Origin: JBLHKE01 sp047619485
GTDB lineage: Bacteria; Verrucomicrobiota; Verrucomicrobiia; Verrucomicrobiales; DEV007
Reading direction: 5' to 3'
DNA: 6,329 nucleotides
NCBI GenBank assembly: GCA_047619485.1
Contig: JBLHKE010000467.1
Span: 1-6,329, forward strand
How positions within the stretch are numbered: position 1 is the stretch's first letter; every line of letters starts with the position of its first letter. A program made the translations under genes and the position numbers. The notes below the pieces were generated by a model that saw only the letters and a program-made list of their open reading frames with translations, was not told where the DNA came from and ran no database searches. Below are positions 1 to 6,213 of the stretch, in pieces.

Positions 1-210
1 CCCGGGGCAAGGCAAGCGAGTGAGCGTTTGGACAAGTGGGCGAGAGCCGTCATCGCCCGCCACCCAGAGATCTCGGTCTGCGACCAAAGAGGCTTCGTCT
101 TCGAGAAGGAGCAGACGGCGGTGGATCGAACCCGAACCTACTACTCGGGGCTCGCGAACCAGCTCGGGCAGTTCTTGGGAGAACATGTCGAGAGCGTGGT
201 TGCCAAGTAG
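1..210 (+). CDS. C-terminal end of an unidentified upstream gene (5' truncated by window)
   Basis: The frame is open from the first base and ends at TAG 208-210, giving 69 codons. I see no stop in it, and its codons favour G or C at the third position, as in the large gene downstream. The visible part is hydrophilic. A Trp/Arg-rich stretch (LDKWARAVIARHPEI) is followed by FVFEKEQ and then by a probable amphipathic helix ending in GQFLGEHVESVVAK. I do not recognise the family. There is no membrane segment or sorting signal in this part, so a soluble cytoplasmic protein is the simplest reading (inference). The true start lies outside the window; the TTG at 28 is internal to the open frame and need not be a start. 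About 296 bp of structured non-coding DNA separates it from the next gene, so the two are probably not in one operon. Confidence 0.75.
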   Translation, partial: PGARQASERLDKWARAVIARHPEISVCDQRGFVFEKEQTAVDRTRTYYSGLANQLGQFLGEHVESVVAK

Positions 211-265
211 GAGTCTACTGATCGAGCGACCCGGCGCTGGAGGGGATCTGGTGCGGCAAGCGGTT

Positions 266-287
266 GGAGGGGCATGGCTCCCTTTTT
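266..287 (+). terminator. Possible intrinsic terminator of the upstream gene
   Basis: About 56 bases after the upstream stop codon, AGGGG (268-272) can pair with TCCCT (279-283) around the six-base loop CATGGC, with one G-T pair. A T5 run (283-287) follows, partly overlapping the stem. An alternative four-pair fold is GGAG 266-269 with CTCC 278-281. The stem is short, so termination would be weak. The position just downstream of a gene and ahead of a long leader supports the call; the structure itself is marginal. Confidence 0.35.
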
Positions 288-321
288 GTTGGCGAAAAGT
301 CGCGCGCTGAAAACAACCGGT

Positions 322-354
322 TTGACGGATTCCCTGAAAAACAGGCATGAAAAT
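322..354 (+). promoter_or_regulatory. Weak promoter-like pair upstream of the large gene
   Basis: TTGACG (322-327) is a good match to a sigma70 -35 box. The -10 side is poor: CATGAA (346-351, 18 bp spacing) matches three of six consensus bases, and GAAAAT (349-354, 21 bp spacing) matches four but is too far away. It is the only -35-like hexamer I noticed in the gap. If real, transcription would start near 358 and leave a leader of about 150 nt before the ATG at 507. Promoter consensus in this phylum is poorly defined, so the call is tentative. Confidence 0.2.
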
Positions 355-398
355 GCTGGATTCACAGGAGCTGTCAGCCTCATGAATCGGTGTTTTTT
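333..398 (+). other. Cluster of small hairpins ending in a T6 run (terminator- or attenuator-like)
   Basis: Three inverted repeats lie end to end. CCTG (333-336) pairs with CAGG (342-345) around an A5 loop. GCAT (345-348) pairs with ATGC (353-356) around a GAAA tetraloop. GATTCA (359-364) pairs with TGAATC (383-388), and its interior can also fold through GCT 370-372 with AGC 376-378. Four bases after the last stem comes TTTTTT (393-398). A stem followed by T6 is terminator-like. It may end read-through from the upstream gene or act as an attenuator for the downstream gene. No known riboswitch class was recognised. Confidence 0.3.
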
Positions 399-400
399 GC

Positions 401-445
401 GGCCTAATCCTGCAATTGTTGGGGCCTAATCGACGGATCATTAGG
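401..445 (+). promoter_or_regulatory. Direct repeat GGCCTAATC x2 with an inverted third half-site (operator-like)
   Basis: GGCCTAATC occurs exactly at 401-409 and again at 423-431, a start-to-start spacing of 22 bp, or about two helical turns. The core CCTAAT (403-408 and 425-430) recurs inverted as ATTAGG at 440-445, forming a 6-bp inverted repeat with a 9-base gap to the second copy. Same-face spacing and a mixed direct/inverted arrangement are what a dimeric or cooperative DNA-binding protein would use. The block sits 60-105 bp before the ATG of the large gene. No regulator is identified, so the function is inference. Confidence 0.3.
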
Positions 446-450
446 GGAGG

Positions 451-463
451 CTCGGATACCGAG
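451..463 (+). other. Small perfect hairpin CTCGG-ATA-CCGAG in the leader
   Basis: CTCGG (451-455) and CCGAG (459-463) are exact reverse complements around an ATA loop. The hairpin follows the purine-rich AGGGGAGG (443-450), which looks like a strong ribosome-binding sequence but is 56 bases from ATG 507 and 35 bases from TTG 486, too far to serve either directly unless intervening structure brings them together. The hairpin would shorten that distance in the folded RNA but not to the usual spacing. Confidence 0.25.
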
Positions 464-506
464 AGATGGATGGCACTTCTCTACGTTGTTGGTGTATCAT
501 ACCCGT

Positions 507-3500
507 ATGCCTCTTCCCAATCCCCCCATTTCAGTCGCGCTAATCCTGTGCTTCCTCGGACTGTTGAACAACCCTGTCTCGGCATCGCCGGACGGTGTTG
601 TTGTGTTTAATGAGGTGCAATACAACCCACCGGGATCGAATGAGGATGGCGAGTGGATCGAGCTGTTCAACCAGATGGGAATCATCACTGACATCTCGGG
701 GTGGCGGATCGACGGGATCGGATACACGTTCCCGAACGGCACATTGGTAAACCCAGGCAGCTACATAATAGTGGCCAAGACGCCGGGTCCCAGTGAGTTC
801 GGTCCGTTCACTGGGAGCATCGACAATGGTGGTGAGCGTTTGAGACTCTACAACCAGAGCGACCGCCTGATGGACGAACTCGACTTTGGCGATGACGCTC
901 GATGGCCAGCTGCCGCAGACGGATCAGGCGCGACTCTCGCCAAGCGCAAGCCTTACACCGCCAGCGGGAGAACAGATCGGTGGACTTTCTCAGTTCAACT
1001 CGACGGGACACGCGGATCGGCCAACTTTCCCGATACCGGTGGCCCGCCTCCGTCGTCGACCTTTGGATTGATCGCCCTCGCTGACCTCTGGAGATACAAG
1101 GACACGCCCGCTGATCCGGGCGCGGGCTGGGCGGCGAGTGCTCATCCGGTTGGCGGCGAGTGGAAATCAGGCGCGGGTGGGATCGGCTTCGAGAGCGGCA
1201 CGACGATCCCGCTGGGGACGGTGTTGAGCCCCCCGAACGCCAACCCCACTTACGTGATCACCTATTACTATGAACGTGAGTTCGACCTGAGCGCGGCACA
1301 ACTAGCGGGATTGCAATCGCTCAAACTTCGGCACGGCTTCGATGATGGCGCTGTCGTCTATCTGAATGGCACCGAGGTCCTGCGCGTGAACATGGCCGCT
1401 GGAGTCGTTGACGCTAGCACCGTGGCGCTCGGCGGGATTGAGATCGACAACCTTTCAGCTGATACGAGCCTGCCGACAGGCGCGCTGGTTTCGGGGAGCA
1501 ATCGGATTTCGGTCGAGGTCCATCAGGAAAGCTCCGGCAGCAGTGACACTGTGTTCGGGGCGGAGCTGGATGCGGAGATCGCCGGTCTTGTACCGGGCGC
1601 TGGGCCAACGCTCTCATTCAATGAGGTGCCGGCGGCGACCGAGGCGAGCTTTTGGATCGAGCTAATCAACACCGGTCCAGCGGATGTCGAACTGGCAGGG
1701 ATGATCATCTCGGCCGGTGCTGATCCGCTTCGCCAGTACCAGCTCCTTGCTGGCCAGCTTGCGCCAGGAGCGATTCTCTTGATCGACGAGGCGACCCTCG
1801 GCTTTAGACCGGGTGATGGCGAGAAACTCTTCCTCTTCGATGCCGCCGAGACGGCGGTTCTCGACGGTCGGCAGGTGACCGGTAGGTTACGCGGTCGAGC
1901 CGAAGCTAGAGATGGTGCGTGGCTGTATCCGACGAATGCCACGCCTGGTTCGCCGAATGTTTTTGTGTTTAATGACGACATCGTGATCAGTGAAATTGCC
2001 TACAGCCCCCCAGGTCTTGGTGGCAGTCCGGGAGTGCCTCCGATGTTTGATGTGACTCCACTGGTAGCGATGGGCGACACTTGGCGCTACAACGACGCCA
2101 ACGCGGACTTGTCTGTAAGTTGGGCGACGGCATCGCATCCCGCTGGCGGCGATTGGAAGACTGGGACGGGGCCGATCGGTTTTGAAAGTGGCGCACTGCC
2201 CGTGCCGCTTTCGACGATATTCACCGCTTATACTTCCGCGACAGTGACCTATTATTACGAGACGGATTTCACGGTCTCGGCGGAGGTTCTGAATACAGCC
2301 GAGTCGCTGGAATTCACTCACCAGATCGACGACGGGGCGGTGTTCTACATGAACGGCGTGCGTGTTGGCGAATTCAATATGACGGCCGGTGTTGTCAATC
2401 CAGAGACGCTTGCGAACCCGAGCGTTGGCAATGCGGCGATCGGTAGCTTGGAGGTGCCGGTGTCGAGTCTCGTGTCCGGCGTGAACCGTCTATCGGTAGA
2501 AGTGCATCAGAGCAGTACTGGAAGCAGTGACACGGTGTTCGGGGTTGGGCTCGCTGCGCGCGTGCAGACTTCTCCTGGCATGCCGGCGCTGCCGTTTCGC
2601 AACTCCGACAACCAGTGGGTCGAGATCGCCAACCGCGGGCCAAGTGCGATCGACCTTGGTGGCTGGGATTTCGACAATGGTATCGCATTCAATTTCGCTG
2701 CAGGCACGATGCTCGCATCTGGGGAGCACGCCTGCGTCGCGCGTGATGCGGCCGAATTTACCGCCGCGTTTCCAGGTGCACGGCTCCTCGGTCAGTTCTC
2801 TGGCTCGCTATCACGAACCAGCGAATATATCCTCCTGCGTGATGCCAACCGCAACCCGGTGGACGAACTCAGATACTTCGACGGAGGTCGCTGGCCTGAA
2901 GCTGCGGACGGCGGTGGCTCGACCTTAGAGTTGCGCGATCTGGATGCGGACAACAGCGCCGCAGTCGCGTGGGCCGCTAGCGACGAGTCCAGCCGGACGG
3001 CGTGGAAAACTTACACTTACCGCGAGACCGCAGGTAGTAGTCGCGGTCCAGACAACCAATGGCGCGAGTTCAACATGGGGCTGCTATCAGATGGTGAGAT
3101 GCTGGTCGACGACATCAGCGTGATCGAAAACCCCGACGGCAGTGCGGTGCAGAAGCTGAGCGACACCACCTTCGACAATGCCGCCGCCTGGAAACTCGTC
3201 GGCAACCATCGACACGGGGAGATCATCGATGATCCCGACAGTCCGGGGAACAAGGTGTTGCGGATCGTCGCCACTGGGGCGACCGAGCACATGCACAACC
3301 AAATATTCACGAAGCTCTCGTCGGCAATCTCCAACGGCACCGACTACGAGATCTCGTTCCGCGCGCGCTGGGTGTCGGGTTCGCGGCAGCTGCATACGCG
3401 GCTCTATTTCAACCGCTGTGCGAATGTGAACTTCATCGATCGCCCGGGAGATGTCGGCACCCCATCCGCACCTAACTCGCGAGCCGAGGTGAACATCGGG

Positions 3501-6059
3501 CCGACTTACTCGGGGATGAAACACTCGCCGGTGGTGCCTTCGGCGGGCGAGCTGACCACGGTTTCGGTAGTTGCAAACGACCCGGACGGCATTTCGAGCC
3601 TGACATTGTTCTACTCGGTCAACGGTGGAGCCTTCCAGAGTGTCGCGATGGGCGGCGGTGCGGGTGGATTGTACAGTGGACAGGTTCCCGGGCAGTCCTC
3701 TGGCGCGCGCGTGCAGTTCTACCTGACCGGCGCCGACTCGATCGGAGCCATGCAGACATTTCCTCAAGCTGGTCCAGGCTCGCGCGCGATGTTTCAAGTC
3801 AACGACGGTCTGGCCGCCACCAATGGCTGGCAAAATTTTCGTATCATCATGACTGCGGCGGACACCAGCTTCCAGCACCAGTCGATCGAAGTGATGAGCA
3901 ACGATCGCCTCGGGGCTACGATCATTGATCGTGAGGGGGATATCTACTACGGCTGCGGCGTGCGATTGAAGAGCAGCCAGCGTGGGCGCGCCAACACCAA
4001 CCGGGTTGGCTACAGCGTGCGCTTCCCGTCGGACGGGCTTTATCGTGGAGCGCTCGATTCCGTGGCGATCGACCGCTCCGAGAGCCAGTCGCCGGGTCAG
4101 CGCGAGATGCTCTTCGACCTGATGATCTCGAACTCCGGCGGTGTGATCAGCCGCTACTACGACTTCGTCAAAGTGCTCGCACCGAATTCAACGCTGACCG
4201 GTGGAGGGCTGTTGCAGATGGCGCGCTACGGTGACGTGTTTCTCGATTCGCAGTTTAAAAACGGCGGTGACGGGCAGCTCTACGAATACGAACTCATCTA
4301 CTATCCGACAAGTGAGGACGGCAACGGCTTCAAGCGTCCGCAACCCGACGGTGTGACGGGGTCGAGTGTTTCGAACCACGGTGACAATCCCGAAGGCTAT
4401 CGCTGGTTCTTCCTCAACAAGAACAACCGCGAGGCGGACAATTTCGAGCCGATCATGAACTACGCCAAGCATTTCAGCAAATCCGGTGCGTCCTTTGACG
4501 ATGGGCTCGAGGAGATCGTCGACGTCGACAGCTGGTTCCGCGGCATGGCCTACGCTGTCCTGAGCGGGGCGGGAGACAACGCTGGATCTGGCAGTCAGCA
4601 TAACGGGATGTACTACGCGAGGCCTGACGGCCGCGTGATGTTCCTCCCGCACGACATGGACTTCGGCGCTGCTGGGGGAAATGCTACCGCATCGATTTTC
4701 GCCAACGGCGAATGCAGCAAGCTGGCGAGCGTCCCCGCACGCCGGCGCATCTACTTCGGGATCCTCCACGACATTGTCACCACGACGTGGAACAGCACTT
4801 ACATGTCGGACTTCACGACCCACCTGGCATCGCTAGACTCGAGTCAGAACTGGGCTGGTAAGCTGAGCTTCTTCGATGCCCGCCGCAACTATGTGCTCAC
4901 CCAGATCAACAACTCCATCGGCCCGGTCAATTTCTCGCTCACCACCGCCTCGCCGCTGACGGTCGCTTCGAGCACGGCTACCATCTCCGGCGACGGGTGG
5001 GTGAATGTCCGGGAGATCCGCCTGGCCGGTGGCTCTGATCCACTGACTGTGGAATGGACGGACGGCGATTCGTGGACGGCCGACATCCCGGTGGTGCCCG
5101 GTGCACACACCTACACACTGGAGGCTTACGACTTTTCAGGTGTGCTCATCGACACTGATACCATCACGGTCGACAATACCAGCAGCGTCGAACCCGCCTC
5201 TGCGTCGAACCTTGCCGTCTCTGAGGTTATGTACAATCCATCCGACCCGACTGCTGCGGAAGTGGATGCTGGGTTCACCGATGCCGACTTGTTCGAATTT
5301 GTCGAGTTGGCAAACATCGGGGCTTTGGACATTGATCTTACCAACGTGAGCTTCACCGCAGGCATCAACTACGATCTCCCGGCGACAACCATTCCAACAG
5401 GGGGGCGAGTGGTAATTGCCCGCAACCGTGCCGCCTTCCTTTCACGCCATCCAGGAGCGAGCGCATTCTTGCTCTCGGGTGAATACGGGGTTGGCGACAC
5501 GAACAAGCTGGCCAACGCCGGTGAACAGATCGTGATCGAAACTGCGCTCGGCGGTGACATCCGTCGATTCAGCTACGATGACCGACTCCCTTGGCCAAGT
5601 GCCCCCGACGGTGACGGGCCAAGCCTCGTGTTGATCGCGCCCGAGACGAATCCCGACCACGCTCTCCCAACAAGCTGGCGACCGAGCGCGGGGTCTGGCG
5701 GCAACCCGGGCTCGTCTGACGCTGCGGCGTTCGTTGGCGATCCGAACGCGGATCTCGACAACAATGGAATCCCCGATCTAGTCGACCATGCGTTGATAGA
5801 TGGCGGCCTTCCGATCCTAGATGGCGGTGCCGCTACGGTAGGCTTCGAGTTCGGTCGCGACCTGGCTGCAGACGACGTAAGTGTCGGGTTTCAAATCTCG
5901 ACCGACTTGTCGACCTGGACGGATGGCACCGGGCTTTTCTCGGAGATGGAGCCGACCTATTTAGGCGCTGGTGGTCAGCAGATGCGCTATGAGGCTCAGA
6001 GAACGGAGCTGCCAGCAGAGCGCTTCTTCATCAGGCTTCAGGTGACGTTGACCGAGTAA
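507..6059 (+). CDS. Giant secreted multi-domain protein: lamin-tail domains, jelly-roll modules and a CotH-like region
   Basis: Residues are numbered from ATG 507 (1850 aa; stop TAA 6057-6059). Residues 1-26 are a Sec signal peptide with cleavage likely after VSA. LTD1 is about 31-175 (FNEVQYNPPG, GEWIELFN). Jelly-roll module A is 189-358 (WRYKD, DDGAVVYLNG, ISVEVHQ). A divergent LTD2 is 369-485. LTD3 begins at 491-502 (VISEIAYSPP), is interrupted by module B (513-688) and resumes at about 700-843 (NQWVEIANRG). A carbohydrate-binding-like sandwich is about 848-1000, and an Ig-like domain 1004-1100. A CotH-like region is about 1108-1471, with LPHDMDFG at 1380-1387. A glucodextranase/Ig-like domain is 1476-1560 and LTD4 1568-1737. 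An Asp-rich DPNADLDNNGIPD motif is 1745-1757, and a beta-rich tail runs from 1778. Lamin-tail and jelly-roll modules are known as binding or adhesion units; bacterial CotH proteins include spore-coat protein kinases. A surface or secreted scaffold, possibly with phosphotransfer, is inferred. No transmembrane anchor or PEP-CTERM signal is present. In-frame TTG 486 and GTG 492 are alternative starts; ATG 507 has no Shine-Dalgarno sequence. Confidence 0.93.
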   Translation: MPLPNPPISVALILCFLGLLNNPVSASPDGVVVFNEVQYNPPGSNEDGEWIELFNQMGIITDISGWRIDGIGYTFPNGTLVNPGSYIIVAKTPGPSEFGPFTGSIDNGGERLRLYNQSDRLMDELDFGDDARWPAAADGSGATLAKRKPYTASGRTDRWTFSVQLDGTRGSANFPDTGGPPPSSTFGLIALADLWRYKDTPADPGAGWAASAHPVGGEWKSGAGGIGFESGTTIPLGTVLSPPNANPTYVITYYYEREFDLSAAQLAGLQSLKLRHGFDDGAVVYLNGTEVLRVNMAAGVVDASTVALGGIEIDNLSADTSLPTGALVSGSNRISVEVHQESSGSSDTVFGAELDAEIAGLVPGAGPTLSFNEVPAATEASFWIELINTGPADVELAGMIISAGADPLRQYQLLAGQLAPGAILLIDEATLGFRPGDGEKLFLFDAAETAVLDGRQVTGRLRGRAEARDGAWLYPTNATPGSPNVFVFNDDIVISEIAYSPPGLGGSPGVPPMFDVTPLVAMGDTWRYNDANADLSVSWATASHPAGGDWKTGTGPIGFESGALPVPLSTIFTAYTSATVTYYYETDFTVSAEVLNTAESLEFTHQIDDGAVFYMNGVRVGEFNMTAGVVNPETLANPSVGNAAIGSLEVPVSSLVSGVNRLSVEVHQSSTGSSDTVFGVGLAARVQTSPGMPALPFRNSDNQWVEIANRGPSAIDLGGWDFDNGIAFNFAAGTMLASGEHACVARDAAEFTAAFPGARLLGQFSGSLSRTSEYILLRDANRNPVDELRYFDGGRWPEAADGGGSTLELRDLDADNSAAVAWAASDESSRTAWKTYTYRETAGSSRGPDNQWREFNMGLLSDGEMLVDDISVIENPDGSAVQKLSDTTFDNAAAWKLVGNHRHGEIIDDPDSPGNKVLRIVATGATEHMHNQIFTKLSSAISNGTDYEISFRARWVSGSRQLHTRLYFNRCANVNFIDRPGDVGTPSAPNSRAEVNIGPTYSGMKHSPVVPSAGELTTVSVVANDPDGISSLTLFYSVNGGAFQSVAMGGGAGGLYSGQVPGQSSGARVQFYLTGADSIGAMQTFPQAGPGSRAMFQVNDGLAATNGWQNFRIIMTAADTSFQHQSIEVMSNDRLGATIIDREGDIYYGCGVRLKSSQRGRANTNRVGYSVRFPSDGLYRGALDSVAIDRSESQSPGQREMLFDLMISNSGGVISRYYDFVKVLAPNSTLTGGGLLQMARYGDVFLDSQFKNGGDGQLYEYELIYYPTSEDGNGFKRPQPDGVTGSSVSNHGDNPEGYRWFFLNKNNREADNFEPIMNYAKHFSKSGASFDDGLEEIVDVDSWFRGMAYAVLSGAGDNAGSGSQHNGMYYARPDGRVMFLPHDMDFGAAGGNATASIFANGECSKLASVPARRRIYFGILHDIVTTTWNSTYMSDFTTHLASLDSSQNWAGKLSFFDARRNYVLTQINNSIGPVNFSLTTASPLTVASSTATISGDGWVNVREIRLAGGSDPLTVEWTDGDSWTADIPVVPGAHTYTLEAYDFSGVLIDTDTITVDNTSSVEPASASNLAVSEVMYNPSDPTAAEVDAGFTDADLFEFVELANIGALDIDLTNVSFTAGINYDLPATTIPTGGRVVIARNRAAFLSRHPGASAFLLSGEYGVGDTNKLANAGEQIVIETALGGDIRRFSYDDRLPWPSAPDGDGPSLVLIAPETNPDHALPTSWRPSAGSGGNPGSSDAAAFVGDPNADLDNNGIPDLVDHALIDGGLPILDGGAATVGFEFGRDLAADDVSVGFQISTDLSTWTDGTGLFSEMEPTYLGAGGQQMRYEAQRTELPAERFFIRLQVTLTE
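1071..1580 (+). repeat. Jelly-roll module, copy A (within the large gene)
   Basis: This encodes residues 189-358 of the large protein. Landmarks in order are LADLWRYKD, HPVGGEWKSG, GIGFESG, ITYYYEREF, DDGAVVYLNGTEVLRVNM and ISVEVHQESSGSSDTVFG. This is the Trp-Arg-Tyr to Val-Glu-Val-His-Gln module common in large verrucomicrobial exported proteins, predicted to be a galactose-binding-like beta-sandwich. Its second copy lies at 2043-2570. The two share most landmarks, and 21 of 22 bases match between 1539-1560 and 2523-2544, pointing to an internal duplication. Confidence 0.75.
2043..2570 (+). repeat. Jelly-roll module, copy B, inserted in lamin-tail domain 3
   Basis: This encodes residues 513-688. 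Landmarks are GDTWRYND, HPAGGDWKTG, PIGFESG, VTYYYETDF, DDGAVFYMNGVRVGEFNM and LSVEVHQSSTGSSDTVFG, parallel in order to copy A. Unlike copy A, it does not lie between complete domains. The first beta strand of a lamin-tail domain (VISEIAYSPP, 493-502) precedes it, and the matching second strand (NQWVEIANRG, from 702) follows it. Confidence 0.75.
3828..4919 (+). other. CotH-like region of the large protein
   Basis: Residues about 1108-1471. The order follows verrucomicrobial CotH-family proteins: YYGCGVRLKSSQRG (about 1147-1160, counterpart of the canonical V-x-I-R-G-x-S-S strand), the VAIDRSE segment (DRS at 1189-1191), GQLYEYELIYYPT, GYRWFFLNKNN, a DSWFRGMAYAVLSGAGDN segment with D1357, HN 1365-1366, and LPHDMDFG 1380-1387. 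The closing helix ends in RRNYVLTQINN. In characterised CotH kinases the acidic D-x-D-F segment binds metal. D1383 and D1385 occupy that place here. The usual Trp before the first Asp is His1382, and the Lys-rich strand after the R-G-S motif is replaced by NTNRVGYSVRF. Kinase activity is therefore uncertain. Confidence 0.65.
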
Positions 6060-6108
6060 TCACGAGAATTCGCCGAGAGCTGCCGGGTAGCTGAACTCGC
6101 CAGAGTTT

Positions 6109-6148
6109 GGACGAGCGTCCTTCGGCGTCACGTGATCTTGGGACGTCC
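6109..6148 (+). other. Palindrome cluster after the large gene
   Basis: GGAC (6109-6112) pairs with GTCC (6117-6120) around GAGC. The perfect palindromes TCACGTGA (6128-6135) and GGACGTCC (6141-6148) follow. CGCCGA (6071-6076) can also pair with TCGGCG (6122-6127) to enclose the first hairpin. No T run follows, so this is not a canonical intrinsic terminator. It may still be the 3' end structure of the large gene's transcript. Confidence 0.3.
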
Positions 6149-6193
6149 GGCCAATTTCTGGCGAAATCAGCTACGACGAGTTTTCGATCGATT

Positions 6194-6211
6194 TAAGCGG
6201 CGCTTAGCGCC
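6194..6211. other. Two overlapping, mutually exclusive hairpins next to the convergent gene's stop
   Basis: TAAGC (6194-6198) with GCTTA (6202-6206) around GGC, and GGCGC (6199-6203) with GCGCC (6207-6211) around TTA, share bases and cannot both form. The element begins three bases after the stop codon of the minus-strand gene, where a terminator would sit. Neither strand shows a T run right after it, so it would be at best a weak or factor-assisted terminator. Confidence 0.35.
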
Positions 6212-6213
6212 TG

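Noticed and set aside
471..488. TGGCAC...TTG resembling a sigma54 -24/-12 promoter
   Set aside because: TGGCAC at 471-476 is good, but the TTG at 486 is four bases too far and there is no GC at the required position.
466..543. Short frame ATG 466 to TAA 541-543 (25 codons) that might be a leader peptide
   Set aside because: It overlaps the signal-peptide coding region in another frame, its distance from AGGGGAGG is long, and its composition is not convincing.
540..554. Cys15 in the signal peptide as a lipoprotein attachment site
   Set aside because: The residue before it is Leu, not Gly/Ala/Ser, and it lies within the hydrophobic core. The VSA site at 24-26 fits signal peptidase I better.
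3087..3878. Long antisense open frame (263 codons) opposite the large gene
   Set aside because: It lies wholly inside the large gene, has Arg/Ala/His-rich low-complexity composition and no recognisable domain. Such frames arise routinely opposite GC-rich genes.
4188..4823. Antisense open frame (211 codons) opposite the CotH-like region
   Set aside because: It is a mirror of the codon bias of the real gene. The plus-strand frame carries clear conserved motifs here, including LPHDMDFG.
6154..6167. ATTTC-TGGC-GAAAT stem-loop as a terminator
   Set aside because: It has only five, mostly A-T, pairs and no T run on either side.
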